From: Geodermatophilus siccatus
GTDB taxonomy: Bacteria > Actinomycetota > Actinomycetes > Mycobacteriales > Geodermatophilaceae
Length of the DNA stretch: 64,000 nucleotides
NCBI RefSeq assembly: GCF_900103785.1
Contig: NZ_FNHE01000004.1
Coordinates: forward strand, 372,001-436,000
Direction of reading: 5' to 3'
The notes beneath the pieces were generated by a model that had not been told where the DNA came from, did no database searches, and saw only the letters and a list, made by a program, of their open reading frames with translations. How positions within the stretch are numbered: position 1 is the first letter of the stretch; the number at the start of each line of letters is the position of its first letter. The position numbers and the translations under genes are program-made. Below are positions 32,790 to 40,728 of the stretch, piece by piece.

Positions 32790-34463
32790 TCAGGCCTGCG
32801 CCAGGGAGGTCCAGAAGGCGCAGTTCGACCCGGCGGCGACGTCCACCGGTCCGACCCCGCCGGCGGAGGCGAGGTCGAGGCCCTGCACGTCCCCGCTGTC
32901 GCGGTGGTGGTGCCACCGGGGGACACCCGGGCCGTCGGGGTCGCCGGTCGCGGCGAAGGTGGTCCAGTAGCGGACCATCGTCGCCGACAGCTCCTGCTGC
33001 TCCGGCGTCAGCGGGGCGCCGAACAGGCCCGGGAACAGGTACGGCAGCTCGCTGCCGTGGCTGGCGTCCTCCGGGTGGTCCGGTGACGGGAGGTCGACCA
33101 GCGGGGACGCCGTCCGGTCGCGGAACTGGTAGGCGTACACCCGCGGCCGTCCCGGGGTCGCCGACAGGGCCGCGTAGGCGTCGACGTGCGCACAGGTGGA
33201 CAGCATGGTCGGGGGGCCGGCGTCGCTGTACACCGCCGCCAGTGCCCGCAGCGGCGAGGGATACGCGTCGGCCGGGTAGCGGGCGAGGACCTCCTCGGCC
33301 CGGTCGCCGTAGCGCGCGGTCAGCTCCGCCGCGTACTCCTCCGCGGTCAGCGTCGGGGACGGCGGGGCGCCGGTCGAGACCAGCGGCTGGTCCGGGGCGA
33401 ACAGCGTGTTCTCGTCGCGGTTGTTGCCGTGCAGGACCGGTACCCGCGCGTACTCGCCCGCGGCGATGGCGTCCGCCGGCTGGACCGGCAGGGCCGAGCC
33501 GCCGACGACGAAGGCGCCGCTCTGCGGCAGGGCGCCCAGCCAGGCGCGCAGCAGCTCCTCGACCCCCACCTCCCGCAGGCAGGCCGCCACGTCGGTCCCC
33601 CCGGCGCAGCCGACCGCCGCGGCGACCTGGTCGCCCCTGGCCTCGGCGGTGGCCAGGTCCTCGGAGCGCGCGGTGCAGCTGTAGCTCTGCGCGATCGCGC
33701 GGTCGAACAGCCCACGCGCTGTCGGCGAGACCAGCTGGGCGCAGACCGACGCGCCACCGGCGGACTCGCCGAACACCGTCACGGTGTCCGGGTCGCCCCC
33801 GAAGGCGGCGATGTTGCGCTCCACCCAGCGCAGGGCGGCCTGCTGGTCGAGCAGGGCGGCGCTGCCCGAGGCGACGTCGCCGTTCTGGGCGGACAGGTCC
33901 CGCTGCGCCAGGAAGCCCAGCGGCCCGAGCCGGTAGTTGATCGTCACGATCACCACGTCACCGTCGACGGCGAGCCTGCCCGCGTCGTACGGCGACCCGG
34001 CGCCGAGGACGAAGAAGCCGCCGTGGATCCACACCATGACGGGCAGCTCCCCGCGCCGGCCCTCCAGGCCGGCCGGCGTCGTGACGTTCAGGAACAGGCA
34101 GTCCTCGTCCGTCGACGCGATGGTGCTGAGGTCCGGGAACTGCGGCTGGGGGCAGCTGCTGCCCGGCTCCGTCGCGTCGCGGACGCCGTCCCACGGCTCC
34201 ACCGGCGCCGGCGGCCGGAACCGGAGGTCACCCACCGGCGGGGCGGCGAACGGGATGCCCTGGAAGAGGCGGTAGCCCTTCGCCAGGGTGCCCCGCACGG
34301 CGCCGTCCTCGGTGGGCACGACGACTGGCGGCGCACCGTCGGCCGTGACCGCGGCTGCGCCCCCGGGGGCGGCGAGGGCCGGCCCGCCACCGGCCAGGAG
34401 GGCCGCGCCGAGACCGAGGGAGAGCAGTGCCCGGCCGAGCGGCCGGGGGAGGGAGGGTCGCAC
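32790..34463 (-). CDS. Secreted type-B carboxylesterase
   Basis: 557 residues. A signal peptide with a basic start and hydrophobic core (RALLSLGLGAALLAGGGPALA, cleavage near residue 31) precedes a full carboxylesterase/lipase domain: FQGIPFAAPPVGDLRFRPP, DCLFLNVTTPA, MVWIHGGFFVLGAGS (oxyanion hole), nucleophile Ser234 in FGESAGGAS, acidic residue in NNRDENTLF and His in DASHGSELPY. Paired Cys residues suggest disulfides. It would cleave esters outside the cell. The start is a GTG at 34463. It is on the same strand as the acyl-CoA dehydrogenases but 140 bp upstream and probably separately transcribed. Confidence 0.92.
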   Translation of the reverse strand: MRPSLPRPLGRALLSLGLGAALLAGGGPALAAPGGAAAVTADGAPPVVVPTEDGAVRGTLAKGYRLFQGIPFAAPPVGDLRFRPPAPVEPWDGVRDATEPGSSCPQPQFPDLSTIASTDEDCLFLNVTTPAGLEGRRGELPVMVWIHGGFFVLGAGSPYDAGRLAVDGDVVIVTINYRLGPLGFLAQRDLSAQNGDVASGSAALLDQQAALRWVERNIAAFGGDPDTVTVFGESAGGASVCAQLVSPTARGLFDRAIAQSYSCTARSEDLATAEARGDQVAAAVGCAGGTDVAACLREVGVEELLRAWLGALPQSGAFVVGGSALPVQPADAIAAGEYARVPVLHGNNRDENTLFAPDQPLVSTGAPPSPTLTAEEYAAELTARYGDRAEEVLARYPADAYPSPLRALAAVYSDAGPPTMLSTCAHVDAYAALSATPGRPRVYAYQFRDRTASPLVDLPSPDHPEDASHGSELPYLFPGLFGAPLTPEQQELSATMVRYWTTFAATGDPDGPGVPRWHHHRDSGDVQGLDLASAGGVGPVDVAAGSNCAFWTSLAQA

Positions 34464-34630
34464 GGGACCTCCGGGGGCTGGTCGGCCCGCCGCGCGACCG
34501 GAGCCGTGTCACGACGGTCGTGCGGAGGGTAGGGGACCGGGGGTCGGTGCGGGCCCCGGAGGCGCGTGCCCGTCCACCCGCCGCCGGTCCCCGCGCGTGT
34601 CGCCGCGGTCGTGCGGGCACGCTCGTCAGC

Positions 34631-35455
34631 GTGTTCGACGTCGACTGGATGGGTCAGCTCAGCCGCGAGGTGCTGCGGGAGCGGCTGCCCGCGCTGATCG
34701 CCGAGACCTGCGCGTGGGCCGTCGGCATGTCCGACCGGCCGCACCACGAGCGGCGCCGCGGCCGGCTGGGCGAGACCGGCGGGACCATCGGTGACCGCAT
34801 CGCCCGCGGGCAGCCGCTGTCCGGTGAGGAGGACGGCCGCCTCGACCTCGGCGACGCCCGGCCGGGCAGCTTCCGCGACGTGCTCAACGCGGTGGACGCC
34901 ACCGGGGTCCTCTACGCCGACCGGTTCGACCGCGAGGTGCTCGAGCCGTTCGTGCTGGCCACCTGCGTGCTGGCCGCCGAGCGGGCGCGGGCCACCCGGC
35001 GGGCGGAGTGGGCCGAGCTGCTCGACGACCTGGGGGAGGACGGCCGCGACCTGGTCGGGGTGGTCCGGGCGGGGGAGTGGGAGACGTCGCTGCGCACCGA
35101 GGCCGAGCACCTGGTGCTGGCCGCGCTGGCCGACGTCCCGCTGCTGGAGGTCGAGGCCGAGGGGCTGCCGCTGTCGCTGCTGCGGGCGGCCGAGGCGCTG
35201 ACCCGGGAGGCCGCGACCGCTCCGCCGTCCGGGCCGCCGGGGGAGGACCCGGCCGCCTCGGGGGCGGTCTTCCTGGCCCGGGCCGCGCTCGCGGGCCTCG
35301 ACGAACCGGTGCCGCCGTCGCAGGCCGACCGGGTGCTCACCGCGCTGCTGGCCGAGGGCATCGAGCCCGAGGAGCTGCCCGCCGTCCTGCCGCACCTGCC
35401 ACTGGCGCCGGGCACCGCGGACGCCGTCCTCACCCTGCTCGACGCCGGCCGCTGA
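34631..35455 (+). CDS. Hypothetical protein, 274 residues
   Basis: A soluble, acidic, mainly helical protein: FDVDWMGQLSREVLRERLPALIAETCAWAVG, a positively charged segment HHERRRGRLGETGG, FRDVLNAVDATGVLYADRFDREVLEPFVLATCVL, and a long helical second half. I do not recognise a family. GTG 34631 has no ribosome site; CACGCT ends seven bases upstream, as at other likely leaderless genes here, while ATG 34649 is an alternative. It is divergent from the carboxylesterase. Confidence 0.6.
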   Translation: MFDVDWMGQLSREVLRERLPALIAETCAWAVGMSDRPHHERRRGRLGETGGTIGDRIARGQPLSGEEDGRLDLGDARPGSFRDVLNAVDATGVLYADRFDREVLEPFVLATCVLAAERARATRRAEWAELLDDLGEDGRDLVGVVRAGEWETSLRTEAEHLVLAALADVPLLEVEAEGLPLSLLRAAEALTREAATAPPSGPPGEDPAASGAVFLARAALAGLDEPVPPSQADRVLTALLAEGIEPEELPAVLPHLPLAPGTADAVLTLLDAGR

Positions 35456-35551
35456 CCGCCGTCGGGACACCGCCCTCGCGCCGGGGTGCCGGCGTCCGTC
35501 ACGATGGAGAGGGCGGTCCAGGGCCGCGGAGCCCGGTGGACGGAGGACAGG

Positions 35552-35863
35552 ATGAGCGATCAGCAGCCGGTCGAGCCCGACGCGATCCTCGGGAGGGACG
35601 GGGCCGCGGTCCCGGGCCCGCGGGGTTCCGGCCTGGCGCCGCAGCAGCTCCCCTCGCTGGTCCCGGCGCTCGCACGCGTGGCGTTCGCCGGGCCGCTGCT
35701 CACCGCGTCGGCTCTCGCGCTCACCGCGGCCGCTGCGGCCAAGGCGGTCGAGGTGGCCGGCCGGGTGGCCCGGCAGCGGATGGGTGCCGATGCGGTGCGG
35801 CAGGTGCTCCCCGGCGGGATCGAGGTCACCTGGACCAGGGTCGAGGTCCGGTGGACCCCCTGA
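35552..35863 (+). CDS. Hypothetical protein with one hydrophobic segment, 103 residues
   Basis: ATG 35552 follows GGAGGACAGG by few bases, so expression is likely. After a Pro/Gly-rich polar N-terminus there is one long hydrophobic Ala/Leu segment (about 43-70: LARVAFAGPLLTASALALTA...), then a basic, beta-rich tail (RQRMGADAVRQVLPGGIEVTWTRVEVRWTP). No family recognised. It is the last normal high-GC gene before the low-GC island. Confidence 0.55.
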   Translation: MSDQQPVEPDAILGRDGAAVPGPRGSGLAPQQLPSLVPALARVAFAGPLLTASALALTAAAAAKAVEVAGRVARQRMGADAVRQVLPGGIEVTWTRVEVRWTP

Positions 35864-36083
35864 GCGCCGCAGCGCCCCACGGCCCGGCGACACGGAGCTG
35901 ACCCGGCCGACCCAACGCGGCAAGGAGCCTCGCAGCGGCCCACCTGAGGCTGTTCCATGAGGTCGCCTACTTCTGACGAAGGCGCGTAGTCGGCATCGTC
36001 GCCAGGTGCTCCCGAACCTGCAGCGTCAGGCGCTCTCCTTGCGCTTGGCCGTCAACCGGCGGCCAGAGCAGCTCCCTGGGAGC

Positions 36084-36323
36084 TCATGTGGTCTCCGAAG
36101 GACACCTTGCCGCTCTGGACGAACGGCGCTCATAACGGAGGATCGACGAGCGACCAGCGGGTGCGCCTTCCCATGTCGGGCGGACCCGTGAGTACATGGC
36201 AGCTTTCTTCCATAGGCCGGCATCCTCTCCGTAGGTGCAAGAGGCGCAGGTAGTGACCTGGGCTGGGGCCCCGGAGTGGACCTCCCAAGGGTGCGCGCAG
36301 TCGGTGCACATTCTGTCGGCCAT
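36084..36323 (-). CDS. Possible small zinc-ribbon protein in the island
   Basis: 79 residues starting MADRMCTDCAHPWEVHSG and continuing VTTCASCTYGEDAGLW; the two CxxC pairs 20 residues apart fit a zinc ribbon. The rest is Arg/Ser-rich without clear structure. The ATG at 36323 has no convincing ribosome site. It is divergent from the KAP gene, 373 bp apart. It may be a real small gene or the 5' part of a decayed one. Confidence 0.35.
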   Translation of the reverse strand: MADRMCTDCAHPWEVHSGAPAQVTTCASCTYGEDAGLWKKAAMYSRVRPTWEGAPAGRSSILRYERRSSRAARCPSETT

Positions 36324-36696
36324 GACGGCTCAGGCCGCCCCTCAGGGCAGGACACCGCTGCTGTCTCAAGAGTTGCCTTGCGTTCCTGGGCGACCCATTA
36401 AGGGGTCGACGCAGCGGTGACGCTCTGGTGACGTCTGCGTGACGGTCGCCCGTGCAGACTCCGCCCTCTTTGCTGTGGTCGAATCTCGAGCCGGATGGCG
36501 TATCGAGCCTCGCCTCAGCTCGACGATCAGCTTTGATCCTTGGGGGTGAGAATAGGTACAAGTGGTCACGGACGAGCGATCGCGCCGACGCCCTATTCAG
36601 GAGCGAAATGAACACGCGCCGGCAATCTCGGCAAACGGTGTTTTCACCTGTCGAACTGCGCGTCGTCTATCCGTATGGATCTCACGGAGGACTCCA
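36324..36696. other. 373-bp gap upstream of the KAP gene
   Basis: No gene is supported here. The stretch is lower in GC and should contain the promoter of the KAP gene; TTGATC near 36532 followed about 18 bases later by TACAAG is the best but weak match. GGAGG at 36686-36690 is the KAP ribosome site. Short direct GTGACG-type repeats occur around 36416-36445 (GGTGACGC, GGTGACGTC, CGTGACGG), which could be a regulator site. Confidence 0.3.
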
Positions 36697-38304
36697 GTGG
36701 TGAACTACAGCTCTTTTCGTATTCTTCTGGACACGCCCGCGAAAGCGCCTGGACTGGGTTTTACGCACTACGCCGAGGCTCTGGCGGAAGTGGTATCGGA
36801 AAGTCCCGCACGTTTCGCAGTAGGGATCTTCGGAGACTGGGGAGCCGGCAAGACCACTTTGATGCGAGCGGTCCAAAACCTCCTGGCAGCAGATTCTGGA
36901 GTGCTGACAGTTGAGTTCAATGCCTGGCGTTACGAGCGGGAGCCCGACCTGATCGTGCCATTGCTGGATATAATGCGGGACAGGCTATTAAAACTTACGG
37001 CCGACAACGATGAGGCCGACGATGATCGTCAGCAGATGATTCGTCGCGCAGCTAGCCGCATCGCTCGAGCCGCGCGCGCAATACTCCACGGATCGACGGT
37101 CACTCTGAAGACACCTGTAGTGGACGTTGGACTGAACGCGGGTGCAATACTGGATGAATGGTCGAAGGGGGCGCAGACGCAAGCTCCATCACTGCAATCG
37201 TTCTATCATGCGGCCTTCAAAGAGTTGGAGGGAGCCGCGGGTGATTTCCGAGAGGCCGGCCTAGAGCGCGTGGTCGTCTTCATCGACGACTTAGACCGAT
37301 GCCTCCCGTCCCAAGCGCTGCAGGTCCTCGAGTCTATGAAGTTATTCTTCGATCTTGAGGGATTTGTTTTCGTCTGCGGACTTGATCAGGACCTCGTTGC
37401 GCGAGCAGTTTCGTCCAAGTATCCAACGCCCGCCACCGAGGCTGTCGAACACGTGTCCGGCAGTGAGTACATTCAGAAGATATTCCAATTACCGTTCGCA
37501 CTGCCGCGCATTACTTCGGCTGACCTCAGGCACTACAACGAGGTGCTGCTTCGAGACAGCGATTGGGCTGACGATCAGAAGGTGGACTACAACGTAGTCG
37601 TCCGGCACCATCTGAGATTTCTCGTCGAGAATGACACCGTTAATCCGCGAGAGGTCAAGAGACTGATCAATTCGTATGTCATCCAGATGAAGATCCTTAC
37701 GCGGCGGCTCGCCGTCGTGGATCCGAACATCGTCATGATCCTCCAACTTATGGGCTCCCGTTCCGACTGGCGACCTCAGTACTTGGCGCTAGCGGCAGAT
37801 CCACAGTTGTACGTTTCGACGGTCCTGCAGCCGGAACTCGCGGATGGCCAGGGTGTCAATGACGGAGCGCCGCAGTTGCCACCATCTTTGTACAACTACT
37901 TGAACCAGGAGGGGCGGGCGCTGTTGTCTGTGCCTGATTTGGGCCCATACGTGCTCGCCGCGGAGTCAACTCGTTCGACCGACACAACTTTGATCACAAT
38001 CCAAGCGGCACTGAGACGGCTTCGCGCCGCCATTGCCGACTTGGCGGTGAATGTGCAACCGCAGACCGTTCAAGCAGTTCAGGAGCAATTGAGGCCCCTT
38101 AGCTCTCTGGGTGCGAGACGCAGCGGCCCGTTAGCGGCACGCTGGAAGCAACAGGCCGTGCAGTTGGAGGCCTTGGTTGAGGAGCTTCATCCGAATCAAG
38201 GAGAGCTGCCGCAAGGCTGGAGTGAGCGGGTCACCAGGACGGTTGACCAACTAGATCTTATTGCGCGCGAACTTCGAAGTGAGTCAACGTTCGGGGAAAC
38301 GTGA
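36697..38304 (+). CDS. KAP-family P-loop NTPase
   Basis: 535 residues. The N-terminal YAEALAEVVSESPARFAVGIFGDWGAGKTTLMRAV holds the Walker A motif (residues 46-53, GDWGAGKT); FNAWRYE (about 74-80) is the characteristic KAP motif after it; Walker B is VVVFIDDLDRC (192-202), followed by LESMKLFFDLEGFVFVCGLDQDLVARAV, SEYIQKIFQLPFALP and REVKRLINSYVIQMKIL. This is a STAND-related KAP ATPase; unlike membrane KAPs I see no transmembrane insertion, so it is probably cytosolic. The C-terminal 150 residues are helical and of unknown role. KAP ATPases occur in phage-defence loci and may act alone. GTG 36697 (or 36700) follows GGAGG. Codon use and GC differ strongly from neighbours. Confidence 0.88.
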   Translation: MVNYSSFRILLDTPAKAPGLGFTHYAEALAEVVSESPARFAVGIFGDWGAGKTTLMRAVQNLLAADSGVLTVEFNAWRYEREPDLIVPLLDIMRDRLLKLTADNDEADDDRQQMIRRAASRIARAARAILHGSTVTLKTPVVDVGLNAGAILDEWSKGAQTQAPSLQSFYHAAFKELEGAAGDFREAGLERVVVFIDDLDRCLPSQALQVLESMKLFFDLEGFVFVCGLDQDLVARAVSSKYPTPATEAVEHVSGSEYIQKIFQLPFALPRITSADLRHYNEVLLRDSDWADDQKVDYNVVVRHHLRFLVENDTVNPREVKRLINSYVIQMKILTRRLAVVDPNIVMILQLMGSRSDWRPQYLALAADPQLYVSTVLQPELADGQGVNDGAPQLPPSLYNYLNQEGRALLSVPDLGPYVLAAESTRSTDTTLITIQAALRRLRAAIADLAVNVQPQTVQAVQEQLRPLSSLGARRSGPLAARWKQQAVQLEALVEELHPNQGELPQGWSERVTRTVDQLDLIARELRSESTFGET

Positions 38305-38605
38305 TCGTCGTCTTGAACAATCTGAGGAGGTCGTAGCCCCCGCTGCGCATCAATAAGTCTTTTCGTGGACAGGTCGGCGCTGCTGCCGACGCAGATCTGG
38401 ATCTTGTCAGTGCCGAGGATTTTGGCATCGCCGCGCCAGCTTGCACCGGCGGGTATCCCTGGGGCTGTCTTCACAGGGACGGTGCCTGGAGCCAGTCAGC
38501 ATGGGGATCGTTGTCCGGCCGCCGTGGCGCCAGGTCGGTCAGTGTGCCTGCTGAGCTTGGCATGTGGGGGTCGTGGGCGTGCACGCGTTCGGACCGTTGG
38601 GTAGC
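38305..38605. other. Intergenic debris after the KAP gene
   Basis: About 300 bp without a convincing gene. On the minus strand a frame from 38474 reads GIPAGASWRGDAKILGTDKI...STKRLIDAQRGL, which looks more protein-like than its surroundings but lacks a ribosome site and loses sense as it enters the KAP 3' end. It may be a fragment of a gene interrupted when the island inserted. GC rises to the chromosomal level by about 38600. Confidence 0.3.
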
Positions 38606-38656
38606 GCGGCCACCGGCTACCGGCCGCCGTTGATTCGGCCGGCGGCCGGTGGCCGC
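38606..38656 (-). terminator. Nested hairpin after pobA
   Basis: GCGGCCACCGGC (38606-38617) faces GCCGGTGGCCGC (38645-38656), with an inner CCGGCCG/CGGCCGG stem and a 9-base loop. It starts four bases past the pobA stop codon on the minus strand, the expected place for its terminator, and also marks the right edge of the low-GC island. Confidence 0.65.
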
Positions 38657-38659
38657 GAC

Positions 38660-39829
38660 TCAGAGCTCGAGCGGGAGGCCGGTGTAGTTCTCGGCGAGCT
38701 CGCGCGCGGCGGCCTCCGAGGAGCAGACCCGGCGCAGCTGGGAGAGCTGCAGCTCGGCGTCGAAGTCGTCGCCGGAGCGGTGCAGCATCGACGTCATCCA
38801 CCAGGAGAAGTGCGTGCACCGCCAGACGCGGGCCAGGGCGCGGTCGGAGTAGGAGTCGACCAGGTCGGTCTCCTTCTCCTGCAGCAGCCGCACCAGCGCC
38901 TGGGCCAGCAGGGTGACGTCGGCGACGGCGAGGTTGAGGCCCTTCGCGCCGGTCGGCGGGACGATGTGCGCGGCGTCCCCGGCGAGGAAGAGCCGGCCGC
39001 GGCGCATCGGGGCGCTGACGAAGGAGCGCATCGGCAGGATGGACTTCTCCGTCACCGGCCCGCGGTTGACCGACCAGCCCTCCAGCGCCATCCGGGTGTC
39101 GAGCGCGTCCCAGATCCGCTCGTCCGACCAGTCCTCGATCCTCTCCGACGGGTCGACCTGCAGGTACAGCCGGGACACCGTCGGCGAGCGCATCGAGTAC
39201 AGCGCGAAGCCCTCGGGGTGCCAGGCGTAGATCAGCTCGTCGGTGGCGGGCGCGGCGTCGGCCAGGATGCCCAGCCAGGCGTAGGGGTAGGTGCGCTCCC
39301 ACACCCGCCCGCCGGCCCCCTGCACCACCGGCCGCGAGACGCCGTGGAAGCCGTCGGTGCCGGCGACGGCGTCGCACTCGAGCACCTGCGGGACGCCGTC
39401 CGCGTCGGTGAACCGGATCCGCGGGCTGTCGCCGTCGACGTCCTCGAGCCGGACGTCGGAGACCTCGAACAGCAGCGGCGGGCCGCCGTCCAGCTGGGCC
39501 TTGATGAGGTCCTTGGTGACCTCGGTCTGCCCGTAGACCCACACGGTGCGCCCGCACAGCGCCGGGAAGTCCAGCGTGTGGCGCACACCCGGGTACTGCA
39601 GGTGGATGCCGGAGTGCTCCAGGCCCTCGCGCTGCAGCCGGTCGCCCACGCCGGCCGCGGTCAGCGTGTCGACGGTGTGCTGCTCGAGGATGCCGGCGCG
39701 GATGCGCGCCTCCACGTAGTCCCGCGACCGGTTCTCCAGGACGACCGAGTCGATGCCCTGCAGGGCCAGCAGCCGTGACAGCAGGAGGCCGGCCGGGCCG
39801 GCGCCGATGATCCCCACCTGGGTGCGCAC
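38660..39829 (-). CDS. pobA: 4-Hydroxybenzoate 3-monooxygenase
   Basis: 389 residues (Pseudomonas PobA is 394). FAD motif GIIGAGPAGLLLSRLLALQG at the N-terminus, ENRSRDYVEARIRAGILEQHTVDTL, the DG motif in AVAGTDGFHGVSR, and the second FAD motif RGRLFLAGDAAHIVPPTGAKGLN; TRPYP-type substrate region is ERTYPYAWLGIL. It hydroxylates 4-hydroxybenzoate to protocatechuate with NAD(P)H, feeding the pca operon on the other side of the IclR gene. GTG 39829 fits the family start but has no clear ribosome site. Same strand as and 50 bp downstream of the IclR gene, so possibly co-transcribed with it. Confidence 0.93.
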   Translation of the reverse strand: MRTQVGIIGAGPAGLLLSRLLALQGIDSVVLENRSRDYVEARIRAGILEQHTVDTLTAAGVGDRLQREGLEHSGIHLQYPGVRHTLDFPALCGRTVWVYGQTEVTKDLIKAQLDGGPPLLFEVSDVRLEDVDGDSPRIRFTDADGVPQVLECDAVAGTDGFHGVSRPVVQGAGGRVWERTYPYAWLGILADAAPATDELIYAWHPEGFALYSMRSPTVSRLYLQVDPSERIEDWSDERIWDALDTRMALEGWSVNRGPVTEKSILPMRSFVSAPMRRGRLFLAGDAAHIVPPTGAKGLNLAVADVTLLAQALVRLLQEKETDLVDSYSDRALARVWRCTHFSWWMTSMLHRSGDDFDAELQLSQLRRVCSSEAAARELAENYTGLPLEL

Positions 39830-39879
39830 GGGCCGAGTGTGACCGCCGCAACGCCCGGATGGGAACCGTTCGCTCCCGC

Positions 39880-40656
39880 TCAGTGGAAGGGCTGAGCCCG
39901 CGCCAGCTCCCGCCCGATGCCGCGCGCGGCCACCTCCAGCACCGGCACCAGCCGCAGCAGGTCCCGCCGGTGGCTGGGGACGACGATGCCCAGGGCGGCG
40001 ACGACCGCCGGGCCGGCCGGCCGCTCGACCCGCACCGGGACGGCGACCGACAGCGTGCCCAGCGACATCTCCTCGGCGGTCCGCGCGTACCCGCGGCGGC
40101 GCACCTCGGCGATCTCCCGGCGCAGCCGCCCGGGGTCGACGATGGTGTGCCGCGTCTCGCGGGTGGGCGCGCGCAGCACCGCCTCGGCGACGTCCTCCGG
40201 CGCGGCGGCCAGCAGCACCTTGCCCACCGCGGTGGCGTGCAGCGGCAGCCGGCTGCCCACCTGGCTGACCACCGGCACCGACTCGCGGCCGGAGACCCGC
40301 TCGACGTACAGCGCGCTGCGGCCCTCGCGGACCGCCAGGTGCACGGTGTCGCGGGTCGCGGTGTGCACGTCGAGCAGGAACGGCGCGGCGACCTGGCGCA
40401 GCTCCAGCTGCACCGGCGCGAGCAGGCCCAGGTCCCACAGCCGGCGGCCGATCTCGTAGCGGCCGTCGGGACGCCGCTGCAGCGCACCCCAGTCGGTGAG
40501 CTCGCCGAGCAGCCGGTGCACGGTGGTCAGCGGCATGGCGGATCGCTCGGCGATCTCCGACAGCGACAGCCGCGGGGCACCGGTGTCGAAGGCGCCGAGG
40601 ACGGCGAGCGCGCGGGAGGTGACCGACCGCCCGGGGGTGCTGCTCCGACCGGCCAT
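39880..40656 (-). CDS. IclR-family regulator of the pca/pob genes
   Basis: 258 residues. The N-terminal winged helix (about 10-75: VTSRALAVLGAFDTGAPRLSLSEIAERSAMPLTTVHRLLGELTDWGAL) is followed by the IclR effector domain with QVGSRLPLHATAVGKVLLA, the hallmark near residue 130, and EEMSLGTLSVAVPVR. Regulators of this family control protocatechuate genes in many bacteria (PcaR, PobR, PcaU). It is divergent from pcaH over a 72-bp gap holding two palindromes and the operon promoter, so it very likely controls the operon and itself. ATG 40656 has GGGAGG close upstream. Confidence 0.9.
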   Translation of the reverse strand: MAGRSSTPGRSVTSRALAVLGAFDTGAPRLSLSEIAERSAMPLTTVHRLLGELTDWGALQRRPDGRYEIGRRLWDLGLLAPVQLELRQVAAPFLLDVHTATRDTVHLAVREGRSALYVERVSGRESVPVVSQVGSRLPLHATAVGKVLLAAAPEDVAEAVLRAPTRETRHTIVDPGRLRREIAEVRRRGYARTAEEMSLGTLSVAVPVRVERPAGPAVVAALGIVVPSHRRDLLRLVPVLEVAARGIGRELARAQPFH

Positions 40657-40668
40657 CGCACCTCCCTG

Positions 40669-40721
40669 CTTCCGACCACCGGAAGCGATCGCTTGGGAGC
40701 GTAGAGCCGGGGCCGTACCTT
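40669..40721 (+). promoter_or_regulatory. Leaderless pca promoter with two palindromic operator candidates
   Basis: TTGGGA (40693-40698) and TACCTT (40716-40721) are 17 bases apart, and the ATG of pcaH is just 7 bases after the -10 box with no ribosome site, so the mRNA probably begins at the ATG. CTTCCGACCACCGGAAG (40669-40685, arms CTTCCG/CGGAAG) and the perfect palindrome AGCGATCGCT (40684-40693) abut the -35 box. These are the natural candidates for IclR binding. Confidence 0.6.
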
Positions 40722-40728
40722 CCACGCT

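Larger units (their letters stand above)
35870..38600. other. Low-GC genomic island
   Basis: From about 35.9 kb to 38.6 kb base composition drops sharply; for example the 60 bases from 37321 contain 27 G/C (45%, counted by hand), where neighbouring genes are mostly above 70%. Codon use also changes, with many A- or T-ending codons such as TTA, ATA and AAT. The island carries one intact large gene (KAP ATPase, 36697-38304), a possible small zinc-ribbon gene and non-coding debris. I found no integrase, transposase, tRNA or clear flanking repeat. Horizontal transfer is the simplest explanation; the mechanism is not visible. Confidence 0.8.

Noticed and set aside
35870-38600. Flanking direct repeats or tRNA attachment site for the low-GC island
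   Set aside because: Only 8-base matches (for example CGCCAGGT) were seen between the edges, which is chance level; there is no tRNA or integrase.
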